Shown here one piece after another: positions 1-7,052 of a DNA stretch of 19,479 nucleotides; the first letter of the stretch is position 1; each line of letters starts with the position of its first letter. Source of the DNA: Nitrospinota bacterium (GTDB lineage: Bacteria; Nitrospinota_A; UBA7883; JADGGD01); the NCBI GenBank assembly GCA_015229165.1, contig JADGCD010000011.1:680-20158 (forward strand), in the 5' to 3' direction. A program made the translations under genes and the position numbers. The notes under the pieces were generated by a model, which saw only the letters and a list, made by a program, of their open reading frames with translations, was not told the origin of the DNA and made no database searches.

Positions 1-1539
1 CTTGCACGGCAGGCACCAGGTGGCGGAGAAGTCGATGATGACCGTTTTCCCCGACGCCAACGCCGCGTCCACTGTCGATGTCGTCCCGGCGACCCATGCG
101 GGGGCGGCGACTTTGTCCGGCGCGGGAGTGGCGACGTAGGCGGCGGCAAGGGCGATGAAGACAAGGGCGACGATCCCTTTTACGACTATGAAGCCGGTTC
201 CCTTGGCTTTGACCGACGAGAGGAGTCCGAGGAAAAGTCCCGACCCGGCCAGTAGCCCCGCCGCCAGCCACAAGAACGCCCCCTCCGGTATTAGCGGCTC
301 GGCGAAGAAGAGCCCCATGAACAACAGGACGCAGCCGAACACCTGTTTGACCCAGATCATCCATCCCCCCGACCGGGGGAGGGCCGACATTCCGCCGGAG
401 AAGAGGGCCAGTATCACCAGTGGTGCTCCCAGTCCCAGCGCCAAAACGAAGAACAGAGTAAAGCCGAGAACCGGGTCTTGCCGCTCACCGACAAAGGTGA
501 GCAGACCCAGCACGAAGGGACCGATGCAGGGAGCAGCGACGATACCGACGGTGAGCCCCATGACGAACGAGCCCAGGGCGCCCTCGCGGTTCTTCCCCCC
601 CATGTCGCTCAGGAAGCGGGGCATCCGCATGTCCCACAGCCCGAACATGGAAAGAGCCAGCCCCACCATCACCGCGACGATGAAAAGAATCACCGCCGTA
701 TGCTGAAGGATGGCGCCGAACAGGCTCCCGGTCAGGGCGGCGAAGAGCCCCAGGGTCGAGTACATCACCGCCATGCCGAGCAGGTAGAGAAGCGCCCGGA
801 GGATGAGCCCCCCCTTCCCCTGCTCCCCTTTGCCGCCGAAGTAGGAGACGGTGATCGGGATCAGCGGATAGATGCAGGGGGTCAGGTTCAGCGCCAGCCC
901 GGAGACGAAGACCAACAGGACGCTCAGCAACAGGCCGTTGGCTTCGAAGGTGTCGGTGAATCGACTCCCTTCACTCCCTTCGTGCGCAACGTTGAAGAGT
1001 CCGGCGGCGTCGGCGAAGGCAGCCCCGCTGGCGGCGACCGTCGGGACGTCGTCGGGGACGACCGTTATCGGGATGGTCAAGGGGATGGTGGAGGGGGGAA
1101 GACAGCTCTTGTCGTCGCACGCCTGCACGGTCAGCCGGGCGGACAGTTCATACGAGCCGGGTTCCACCGACGGGTCGACGGCGACCGTGGCGCCGAGAGC
1201 GACTTCCCCTTCATAAACCGACAGGGGCCTGTCGGAGAAGGAAAAACTGACCATGCTCCCTTCAGGATAGGCGATCCGTCCCACGGAAATTCCGGCGGGG
1301 GCTTCGAGGGTCAACTCGGTGGGGATTAGCGAGTCGAGGCTGGGGGTGTGCGACTGGCCGTGGTAATGGGGGGCGAAAGCGAGTTTCACCAACAGCCGGG
1401 TCGACGCCCCGGCGTGGAGGGGGGCGTGCTCCACCAGCGGGGTGACGGTCACGACGCTGGAGCTGGGAACCATCTGGCCCCACGATGGGGTCGCCCCATA
1501 AAAAGCGGCGGCAAGCAGAATAACCAGCGTTCGGATCAT
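1..1539 (-). CDS. dsbD: Thiol:disulfide interchange protein DsbD (3' end cut by window edge)
   Basis: DsbD carries electrons from cytoplasmic thioredoxin across the inner membrane to periplasmic disulfide isomerases and cytochrome c maturation. The 513 codons visible are open with no stop. The order is a signal peptide (about residues 1-21, ending SWGQ), a periplasmic N-terminal domain with the redox pair Cys141-x4-Cys146 (CDDKSCLPP), and a multi-helix membrane domain with its two key cysteines at Cys222 (LTPCIYPLIP) and Cys338 (AAPCIGPF). A thioredoxin-like C-terminal domain begins at the left edge with WCLPCK (Cys509, Cys512). All three cysteine pairs expected of the full three-domain protein are therefore visible; only the rest of the last domain is missing. 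The ATG at 1539 is chosen because it starts the signal peptide and lies about 25 nt from a perfect -10 box; its ribosome binding site is weak. It is divergent from apt. Confidence 0.95.
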   Translation of the reverse strand, partial: MIRTLVILLAAAFYGATPSWGQMVPSSSVVTVTPLVEHAPLHAGASTRLLVKLAFAPHYHGQSHTPSLDSLIPTELTLEAPAGISVGRIAYPEGSMVSFSFSDRPLSVYEGEVALGATVAVDPSVEPGSYELSARLTVQACDDKSCLPPSTIPLTIPITVVPDDVPTVAASGAAFADAAGLFNVAHEGSEGSRFTDTFEANGLLLSVLLVFVSGLALNLTPCIYPLIPITVSYFGGKGEQGKGGLILRALLYLLGMAVMYSTLGLFAALTGSLFGAILQHTAVILFIVAVMVGLALSMFGLWDMRMPRFLSDMGGKNREGALGSFVMGLTVGIVAAPCIGPFVLGLLTFVGERQDPVLGFTLFFVLALGLGAPLVILALFSGGMSALPRSGGWMIWVKQVFGCVLLFMGLFFAEPLIPEGAFLWLAAGLLAGSGLFLGLLSSVKAKGTGFIVVKGIVALVFIALAAAYVATPAPDKVAAPAWVAGTTSTVDAALASGKTVIIDFSATWCLPCK

Positions 1540-1563
1540 GTCGGTCCCATTGGTAAAGTGTTC

Positions 1564-1591
1564 ATTATAGCCTTCCCGCCTACGTTGACAA
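1564..1591 (-). promoter_or_regulatory. Sigma70-type promoter of dsbD
   Basis: On the minus strand the -35 box is TTGTCA (1586-1591), one mismatch from consensus, followed by a 16-bp spacer and a perfect -10 TATAAT (1564-1569). The expected start of transcription is near 1557, leaving a leader of only about 18 nt before the dsbD ATG. The -35 box occupies the same bases as the apt -35 box read on the other strand. Confidence 0.75.
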
Positions 1592-1613
1592 AGGGGCGGC
1601 GCCGGTATGTAAT
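1585..1613 (+). promoter_or_regulatory. Sigma70-type promoter of apt
   Basis: The -35 is a perfect TTGACA (1585-1590), followed by a 17-bp spacer and a -10 TGTAAT (1608-1613). Predicted transcription begins near 1620, about 40 nt before the apt start. The heptamer TTGACAA reads TTGTCAA on the other strand, so the same bases serve the dsbD promoter. Confidence 0.75.
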
Positions 1614-1661
1614 GAGGGGCCGTATCATGTCATCATCCGCCACGACCACGCAGGAGGGGCC

Positions 1662-2183
1662 ATGCCCGCGGAACTGAAAAAATCGATCCGTGAGATTCCC
1701 GACTTCCCGAAGAAGGGGATCCTCTTTTACGACATCACGACGTTGTTCGCCGACGCCCGGGCGTTCCGCCGGTCGATGGACATGTTCGTCCACCGCTACA
1801 TCGACCGGAAGCCGGACGTCTTCGTCGGTGTGGAGGCCCGGGGATTCCTGATCGCCAGCGCGCTTGCGTATGCGCTCGGCTCGGGGGTGGTGGTGGTGCG
1901 CAAGCCGGGAAAACTCCCCTACAAGACGAACCGTCTTTCGTACGACCTGGAGTATGGCTCCAACGAGATCGAGATCCATCAGGACGCGGTGAAGCCGGGG
2001 CAGAGTGTGGTGCTGGTGGACGACCTGCTGGCCACCGGCGGCACCATGAACGCGGCGGCCACTCTGGTGGAGGATCTCGGGGGGGAGATTCAGGAGCTGG
2101 CGTTTCTGGTGGAGCTTTCATTCCTGAACGGACGGTCGAAGCTTTCGCGCCACGAAATCCATTCGCTGGTCAAATACGACTGA
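1662..2183 (+). CDS. apt: Adenine phosphoribosyltransferase
   Basis: It joins adenine and PRPP to give AMP plus pyrophosphate, the adenine salvage step in the cytoplasm. The 173-residue length is normal for the family. The N-terminus has the family pattern IPDFPKKGILFYDITTL (about residues 12-28), followed by VEARGF (58-62) and the PRPP-binding motif VVLVDDLLATGGT (116-128) with its paired acidic residues. The ATG is preceded by a strong AGGAGG ribosome binding site and sits downstream of a near-consensus promoter, so the start is secure. It is a single-gene unit: the neighbour on the left is divergent (dsbD) and the next gene on the right is convergent. The family assignment is firm; purine specificity is inferred from similarity to APT and not to xanthine or hypoxanthine enzymes. 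Confidence 0.95.
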   Translation: MPAELKKSIREIPDFPKKGILFYDITTLFADARAFRRSMDMFVHRYIDRKPDVFVGVEARGFLIASALAYALGSGVVVVRKPGKLPYKTNRLSYDLEYGSNEIEIHQDAVKPGQSVVLVDDLLATGGTMNAAATLVEDLGGEIQELAFLVELSFLNGRSKLSRHEIHSLVKYD

Positions 2184-2191
2184 GCGCCCCA

Positions 2192-2223
2192 CGCGGGCGC
2201 CGCGCGATTCGCCTTCCCGCTGT
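2192..2223 (+). repeat. 32-bp direct repeat, copy 1
   Basis: The core ends in CGATTCGCCTTCCCGCTGT and differs from copy 2 (2307-2338) at one position of 32. It starts 8 nt after the apt stop codon. A six-pair stem, GCGCCC with GGGCGC, spans 2184-2200 and overlaps its left end, so the unit looks like a hairpin followed by a conserved tail. No further copy was noticed in the window. Confidence 0.7.
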
Positions 2224-2306
2224 TCAGGCATGTCTGGCGTCTTCGCCGCCTTGGGCCCTTCAGGGATGAGCTCCCGGTCGAAGAGTGTGTGAGTGTTGAT
2301 CGCCCT

Positions 2307-2338
2307 CGCGGGCGCAGCGCGATTCGCCTTCCCGCTGT
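2307..2338 (+). repeat. 32-bp direct repeat, copy 2
   Basis: Second copy of the repeat, 115 bp downstream of the first in step. It also overlaps a small hairpin at its left side (CGCCC-TCGC-GGGCG, 2301-2314). Hairpin plus conserved tail in intergenic DNA is the general look of REP-like elements; membership of any named family is not established. Confidence 0.7.
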
Positions 2339-2349
2339 CGACTGCTTAC

Positions 2350-2380
2350 AACGCCCCGGTCCCTCATGGGGCCGGGCGTT
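2350..2380 (+). terminator. Intrinsic terminator between apt and the convergent operon
   Basis: A long stem of about 13 pairs with one bulged C and one G-T pair (left arm 2350-2363, loop TCAT, right arm 2368-2380) is followed on the plus strand by a T-rich stretch (TTTCATTCTTTC). It lies directly beside the stop codon of the minus-strand deacetylase gene, so it may stop transcription from both sides, although the T-rich tail favours the plus direction. It is about 165 nt after the apt stop, with the two 32-bp repeats in between. Confidence 0.7.
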
Positions 2381-3457
2381 TCATTCTTTCCCCACCAGCG
2401 CCCCGGCGGGGACGAAGACGATCCCCTCGGCCATCAGCTCCGGCATGACCCTTTCCAGCGCCTCCACCGTCTCCTCGTAGGGGTGGCCGATGCCGATGGC
2501 GGAGCCGTTGCGGCGGGCCTTGTCGGCCAGGGTCCGCAGGTTTGCGGCGATCTTCTCCACCTCCTGATCGTTGTCGAGGAAAACGTCGCGGCTGGCGGAG
2601 GGTAGGCCGATGGCCTGCGCCATACGGGCGCCTTCGCTCCGGGAGCTGGTCCGGCTGTCGATAAAGAAAAGTCCGGCGTTGCGCACCTCCCTGACGACGG
2701 TGGCCATCTTGTCGGCGTTCTCGGTAAAGAGCGACCCCATGTGATTGTTCACCCCCTGGACATACGGAACTTCGTGCAAAGCCCGGGCGAACGCGTCAAC
2801 CAGTCGGGCGTCGTCCATGTCGACGGTAAGCGCCCCTTCGCCCGGATTTGCGTTTTTCGAAGTCGGTTGCATGGGGAGATGGAGCATGACCGGACGTCCC
2901 TTGGCATGGGCAAGCGTGGCCACCCCCTGGCTGTGGGGGAGATACGGCAGGACGGCGAAGGTGATCGGGGCGGCGATGGCGGCAAGACGCCGGGCGGCCT
3001 CCATGTCGGCGCCCATGTCGTCGATGATGACCGCCACCATCGGGCCGTGGGCCTCGGCGGGAACGGGTTGGAACACCGGTTTGCGCGTGACGGGAGCGGG
3101 CATGACGGGAACCGGCTCGACCCGCGTCGCCTGTGTCGATTCCACCGGGCGGGGGGGAAGCTTTTCTTCGAAGTGGAGCATCGGCCCCGGGGCGGCGACC
3201 GGAGCGGGGGCGATGGCGGTCAGTCGCTTCTGCGCCGGTTCGTCCCCCCCCGCGAGGACGAGGTAAAGGATACCGAGGAGGAGCCCGCCGATGGCGACGC
3301 CGAGAACCAGCTCGACCGTATAGCGGCGGAAGGGATTCCCCCCCCTTTTCTTGCGGAATGCCGGTTTCTTCCCGCCTCCCCCCGAGGGGCCCCCTTTGGC
3401 CCCTTTTTTCGGAGCGGGCTTGCCTCCCGTCGTCGGGCGTTTCTTCTGCGGCGCCAT
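2381..3457 (-). CDS. Divergent polysaccharide deacetylase family protein (YibQ/DUF610 type)
   Basis: The protein (358 aa) has a basic, glycine- and lysine-rich cytoplasmic tail (residues 1-45), one membrane helix (about 47-69), a proline-rich linker and a periplasmic NodB-like domain from about residue 140. Family marks are the paired aspartates in VAVIIDDMG (141-149), MLHLPMQP, GVNNHMGS with its histidine, FIDSRTSS and GIGHPYEET. The family (PF04748) is a diverged branch of polysaccharide deacetylases. Its substrate is not established; an envelope sugar polymer such as peptidoglycan is an inference. It begins 12 nt after ctpA and is the last gene of that operon. No ribosome binding site is evident before the ATG, so translational coupling to ctpA is plausible. 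The family call is firm, the activity uncertain. Confidence 0.85.
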   Translation of the reverse strand: MAPQKKRPTTGGKPAPKKGAKGGPSGGGGKKPAFRKKRGGNPFRRYTVELVLGVAIGGLLLGILYLVLAGGDEPAQKRLTAIAPAPVAAPGPMLHFEEKLPPRPVESTQATRVEPVPVMPAPVTRKPVFQPVPAEAHGPMVAVIIDDMGADMEAARRLAAIAAPITFAVLPYLPHSQGVATLAHAKGRPVMLHLPMQPTSKNANPGEGALTVDMDDARLVDAFARALHEVPYVQGVNNHMGSLFTENADKMATVVREVRNAGLFFIDSRTSSRSEGARMAQAIGLPSASRDVFLDNDQEVEKIAANLRTLADKARRNGSAIGIGHPYEETVEALERVMPELMAEGIVFVPAGALVGKE

Positions 3458-3469
3458 GAAGGGGGAGGG

Positions 3470-4879
3470 TTATCCGGCTTTCCGCTCGGTCTTGCGGCTC
3501 TCCACATCCCGGATGATGTCCCAGCTCTTCAGAATCCCCATGGCCCGCTGGAGCTGGACGTCGTGTTCGGGATCGGCCACCGGTTTGGCAAGACCGTTTT
3601 TCCCGTTTCCGTTGGGTTTGGAGGCGTCGCCCGGCTTGGCGCCCTCCATGGACTTCTCGCCTGCGGCGGGAAGGTGATTGTGCAGGTCTTTCTCCCGAAC
3701 GGCCTGCCCCTTTTTGGCGTCGGTCTTGTCTTCCAGCCATTCCTCATCGACCTTGATGTCGGGAAGAATGCCGACCCCCTGAATTTGCCGCCCGGAGGGG
3801 GTGTAGTAGCGGGCGGTGGTCAACCGTAGCCCGGCGTCGCCCCGGAGCGGGATGATGGTCTGGACCGACCCTTTGCCGAAGCTGGTGGTTCCAACGACGA
3901 TGGCCCGCTTCAGATCCTGCAAGGCGCCGGCGACGATTTCTGACGCCGAAGCCGACCCCTGATTGACCAGGACCACCAGCGGGTAGTCCGCGTCGCCGGA
4001 GGGGTTCTTGGCGGTGAAACGCATGTTCTGGTTCGGCATTCGCCCCTTGGTGTAGACCACCAACTCCCCTTTTTTCAGGAAATATTCGGAGACTTCCACC
4101 GCCTGGTTCAGCAGGCCGCCGGGGTTGTTGCGAAGGTCGAGAACCAGCCCTTTCATCCCCTGCTTTTTCAGAGTTTCGATGGCGGCCCGCATCTCCTGAC
4201 CGGTATCCTTGGAGAAGCTGCGAATCCGGACGTAGCCGTAGGTGTCGGGAAGCATCAGGCTCTTGACGCTGGCGACATGGATGATGTCGCGGACGATGGT
4301 ATAGTCGCGGGGCTCTTCGAACCCTTCGCGGGCGATGGTCAGGGTCACGGGGGTGCCCCGTTTGCCCCGCATCTTGCGGACGGCGTCCATGAGGCTCATA
4401 TCATGGGTGGGAGCGCCGTCGACCTTTATGATCTTGTCCCCCGGTTTGAGTCCGGACTTCCAGGCAGGGGTCTCTTCCATGGGGGTGACCACGGTCAGCC
4501 AGCCGTCCTGCATGGTGATCTCGATCCCCAGACCGCCGAACTCCCCCTCGGTCTCCACCTGCATCTCCTTGAACATCTCGGGAGTCATGTACGAGGAATG
4601 GGGGTCGAGCGAGCGGAGCATCCCGTCGATGGCGCCTTCGATCAGCTTGTCGGGCGCCACCTCTTCGACGTAGTCGCTCTCGATGAGGGTCAGCACGTCG
4701 GCGAAGGTCTCCAGATGGTCGTAGGAGCGGACCACGGCGAAGACCTTGTTCGCGTTGAAGGAGCCGACCGCGACTCCCAGCGCCAGCGCCGCCAGGAATG
4801 TCAGCAGGAACGCCCCCCGCGATTGCCTGCGGGGCTCTTCCGACGGCGCGTCGGCGGCGAAGCGGGGATCAGCGCTCAT
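3470..4879 (-). CDS. ctpA: Carboxy-terminal processing protease CtpA (S41 family)
   Basis: A periplasmic serine protease that cleaves proteins from their C-terminal end; in other Gram-negatives relatives act on lipoproteins and peptidoglycan hydrolases. The 469 residues comprise an N-terminal membrane anchor or signal (about 23-42), a cap and PDZ domain (about 110-190, including GLGIEI and GLKPGDKI), and the S41 protease domain with LDLRNNPGG. The catalytic pair is Ser311 in GSASASE and Lys336 in FGKGS, with the usual 25-residue spacing. After the protease core there is a low-complexity, charged stretch (about 385-440) before a short C-terminal segment typical of the family. The ATG has an AAGGAG site about 10 nt upstream. 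It follows the transketolase genes by 37 nt and precedes the deacetylase by 12 nt. Confidence 0.95.
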   Translation of the reverse strand: MSADPRFAADAPSEEPRRQSRGAFLLTFLAALALGVAVGSFNANKVFAVVRSYDHLETFADVLTLIESDYVEEVAPDKLIEGAIDGMLRSLDPHSSYMTPEMFKEMQVETEGEFGGLGIEITMQDGWLTVVTPMEETPAWKSGLKPGDKIIKVDGAPTHDMSLMDAVRKMRGKRGTPVTLTIAREGFEEPRDYTIVRDIIHVASVKSLMLPDTYGYVRIRSFSKDTGQEMRAAIETLKKQGMKGLVLDLRNNPGGLLNQAVEVSEYFLKKGELVVYTKGRMPNQNMRFTAKNPSGDADYPLVVLVNQGSASASEIVAGALQDLKRAIVVGTTSFGKGSVQTIIPLRGDAGLRLTTARYYTPSGRQIQGVGILPDIKVDEEWLEDKTDAKKGQAVREKDLHNHLPAAGEKSMEGAKPGDASKPNGNGKNGLAKPVADPEHDVQLQRAMGILKSWDIIRDVESRKTERKAG

Positions 4880-4916
4880 GCGAAGGACTCCTTGAAGATC
4901 GACAGTGTCGGGGCGT

Positions 4917-5888
4917 TCATCCGTTTTTCAGGGCGAGAGCCTTTTTGGCCGCTTCGATGACGGCGGCGGCGTTGAGGCCGAAGTAATCCAGCAGCGCCTC
5001 GGGGGGGCCCGATTTGCCGAATTCCGATTTCATGCCGACCTTGATGACCGGGACCGGGATGTTCTCGCCGATCACCTCCGCCACCGCCGAGCCAAGCCCG
5101 CCGATGATGGAATGCTCCTCCGCCGTGACGATGGCGCCGCAGGTGGTGGCCAGGGTGATCAGCAACTCCTCGTCGATCGGCTTGATGGTGGCCATGTTGA
5201 CCACGGTGGCCATGATCCCCTCGTCGGCCAGCCGGTCGGCCGCCTCGATGATGGTGGAGGTCATGAGCCCACAGCCGACAAGGGCCACGTCGGGACCGTT
5301 GCGCAGGACCTCGCCCTTGCCGAGGCGAAAGGGGGTCGCTTCCCGATGGACCACCGGGAACTTGTCCCGCGCCAGCCGGATGTAGAGGGGGCCCACATGG
5401 TCGGCGGCGAACCGGACGGCGGAGGCGGTTTCGGCGGCGTCGGCGGGGACGATGACGCCCATGTGGGGGAGCGCCCGCATCAGGGCGATGTCTTCCATGG
5501 CCTGATGGCTCGGTCCGTCTTCACCCACGGTGATGCCGCCGTGGGAGGCGACCACTTTCACGTTGACGTTCCCGAGGCAGACCGACTGGCGGATCTGCTC
5601 CCACGCCCGCCCGGTGGCGAAGACCGCAAAGGTAGAGGCGAAGGGGATCTTGCCGGAGACCGCCATTCCGGCGGCGACGCCGATCATGTTCGCCTCGGCC
5701 ACCCCCATGTTGAAGAACCGGTCGGGGTATTTCTTGGCGAAGGTCGCCGTCCGGGTCGAGCCGGAAAGGTCGGCGTCCAAGACCACCACGGCGGGATGGG
5801 AGGCGCCCAGTTCGGCCAGCGTCGCCCCGTAGGCGTCGCGCAACGATTTCTTTTCCACCACAGGCTTGTCGCTCGTTTGGATCGTCAT
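4917..5888 (-). CDS. Transketolase, C-terminal subunit
   Basis: This is the second half of a split transketolase, moving two-carbon ketol units between sugar phosphates in the pentose phosphate pathway. The 323 residues contain the pyrimidine-binding domain with the cofactor-activating Glu65 in MGVAEANMIG and the motif HGGITVGEDGPSHQ, then the C-terminal transketolase domain (from about residue 190). It starts 3 nt after the N-terminal subunit stop, so the two halves are almost certainly made together and assemble into one active site. The length and the SH-x-GI-like motif argue for transketolase over pyruvate dehydrogenase E1-beta or DXP synthase, which share the fold. Confidence 0.9.
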   Translation of the reverse strand: MTIQTSDKPVVEKKSLRDAYGATLAELGASHPAVVVLDADLSGSTRTATFAKKYPDRFFNMGVAEANMIGVAAGMAVSGKIPFASTFAVFATGRAWEQIRQSVCLGNVNVKVVASHGGITVGEDGPSHQAMEDIALMRALPHMGVIVPADAAETASAVRFAADHVGPLYIRLARDKFPVVHREATPFRLGKGEVLRNGPDVALVGCGLMTSTIIEAADRLADEGIMATVVNMATIKPIDEELLITLATTCGAIVTAEEHSIIGGLGSAVAEVIGENIPVPVIKVGMKSEFGKSGPPEALLDYFGLNAAAVIEAAKKALALKNG

Positions 5889-5891
5889 GGT

Positions 5892-6728
5892 TCAGGCTAA
5901 GGTCAGTTCGGCGATGGCCGCCGCCAGTTGTTCGTCGCTGGGCGCCGTTCCGTGCCACGAGGCTTTTCCTTCCATGAAGGAGACCCCTTTCCCCTTCACG
6001 GTCATGGCGACGATCACGGACGGCTTTCCCTTCTGCGCCACCCCCCAGTCGATGGCGTCGAGGATTTCGGCCATGTCGTGCCCATTGACGGTCCGGGTGG
6101 CCCAGCCGAAGGCGGCGAACTTCTCGTCCACCGGGTCGACCCCCATGACCTCCGCCACGGCGCCGTCGATCTGCAGGCCGTTGTGATCGACGAAGGCGAC
6201 CAGGTTGTCGAGTTTGTAGTGGGCCGCCGCCATGGCCGCTTCCCACACCTGCCCTTCCTGCAGTTCACCGTCGCCGGTCATGGCGAAGACGCTTTTCTTC
6301 CACCCGTCGAGCCGTCCGGCCAGCGCCATGCCAACCGCCAGCGAAAGCCCCTGTCCCAGCGAGCCGGTGGAGATTTCAACCCCCGGCGTGGAGGGGGCGA
6401 AGGGATGACCCGAGAGCATGGCATTGAGCTTGCGCAGGGAAAGAAGATGGGAGCGGTCGAAGTAGCCTGCCCGGGCGAGCGCGGCGTAGAGGGCCGGGGC
6501 GGCGTGTCCCTTGGACAGCACGAACCGGTCCCGATCCTTCCCGCGGGGGTAGAGCGGCGAATGGTCCATGCGGGAGAAGTAAAGCGCCGTCAGGATGTCG
6601 ATGGCCGAAAGGGAGCCCCCCGAATGCCCGGAGCCGGAAGCGTTGAGCATGGTCAGAATATCGATCCGCAAATCGCGGGCGATAGCCGAAAGGGCGGCGA
6701 CGTCGTCGGTACGTTCGAGAGCTTTCAT
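5892..6728 (-). CDS. Transketolase, N-terminal subunit
   Basis: The first half of the split enzyme (278 aa) binds the diphosphate of thiamine diphosphate. The GDG motif is at residues 152-154 with the metal-binding Asn183 (FVDHNGLQ). Active-site histidines are visible in GSGHSGG (His35), SKGHAAPALY (His75) and SGHPFA (His108), and STGSLGQGLS is also typical. A single-chain enzyme has about 650 residues; the two halves here total 601. It is the first gene of the four-gene minus operon. The ATG has no convincing ribosome binding site, but it gives the expected family N-terminus. The long GC-rich leader upstream can form a 9-pair stem (6770-6810). Confidence 0.92.
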   Translation of the reverse strand: MKALERTDDVAALSAIARDLRIDILTMLNASGSGHSGGSLSAIDILTALYFSRMDHSPLYPRGKDRDRFVLSKGHAAPALYAALARAGYFDRSHLLSLRKLNAMLSGHPFAPSTPGVEISTGSLGQGLSLAVGMALAGRLDGWKKSVFAMTGDGELQEGQVWEAAMAAAHYKLDNLVAFVDHNGLQIDGAVAEVMGVDPVDEKFAAFGWATRTVNGHDMAEILDAIDWGVAQKGKPSVIVAMTVKGKGVSFMEGKASWHGTAPSDEQLAAAIAELTLA

Positions 6729-6769
6729 GCGGGCGATGGTTCGGGTAACGGTTGCTCACTACAGGTCGC

Positions 6770-6810
6770 CCCGCCCCGGCCGGACGGTGATCGACCCTCC
6801 ACGGGGCGGG
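6770..6810 (-). other. GC-only inverted repeat in the transketolase leader
   Basis: CCCGCCCCG (6770-6778) is the exact reverse complement of CGGGGCGGG (6802-6810), giving a 9-pair GC-only stem with a 23-nt loop, ending about 40 nt before the transketolase start codon. There is no U-run after it, so it does not look like an intrinsic terminator. An mRNA-stabilising or regulatory role is only inferred. Confidence 0.4.
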
Positions 6811-6942
6811 CGGGAGCGCCGACCGGCGTGAATGTTGATAACGAATGAACAGGGTAGCATCTCCCCTCTTTCAAGAGAAGAAGAATTTTGGCCGATGGGG
6901 GCCATAATAGCCGCGTAAAAAGCGGCGAATGTCGGTTTGCGC

Positions 6943-6971
6943 TTGACAGGGACGGGCTGGCTCCGTAGCAT
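6943..6971 (+). promoter_or_regulatory. Sigma70-type promoter of fis
   Basis: A perfect -35 TTGACA (6943-6948), a 17-bp spacer and a -10 TAGCAT (6966-6971, four of six matches). Transcription would start near 6978, leaving a leader of about 75 nt before the chosen fis start. Confidence 0.75.
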
Positions 6972-7001
6972 GCCCCGAGGTGGTTCTCCTTGGGGGTATA
7001 T

Positions 7002-7027
7002 GCGTACGTGATCGCGTTCACGTGCGT
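7002..7027 (+). promoter_or_regulatory. Hairpin in the fis leader
   Basis: GCGTACGTGA (7002-7011) pairs with TCACGTGCGT (7018-7027): eight Watson-Crick and two G-T pairs with a six-base loop TCGCGT. It lies between the predicted transcription start and the ATG and is followed by the pyrimidine-rich CTTCTCTCTATTTC. It could be an attenuator, an mRNA-stability element or, as DNA, a palindromic operator; the sequence does not decide between these. Confidence 0.45.
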
Positions 7028-7052
7028 CTTCTCTCTATTTCAGCGAGCGCGC

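Larger units (their letters stand above)
6729..7052. other. Divergent intergenic region between the transketolase operon and fis
   Basis: No gene was found in these 324 bases. The left part, which would be the leader of the transketolase message, is very GC-rich and holds a 9-pair inverted repeat (6770-6778 with 6802-6810) and a small palindrome CGCCGACCGGCG (6817-6828). The middle has a palindromic CTCTTTCAAGAG (6866-6877). No convincing minus-strand promoter was recognised; a TATTAT at 6902-6907 (minus) lacks a good -35. The right part holds the fis promoter and leader hairpin, listed separately. Confidence 0.6.

Noticed and set aside
155..1329. Plus-strand open frames opposite dsbD
   Set aside because: The minus frame is open across the whole 1539 bases and carries every DsbD cysteine motif; the plus frames are shadows.
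6990..7052. A 21-codon N-terminal extension of Fis from a TTG
   Set aside because: It would make Fis longer than usual with a hydrophobic extension, and the stretch holds a leader hairpin; the ATG at 7053 fits the family.
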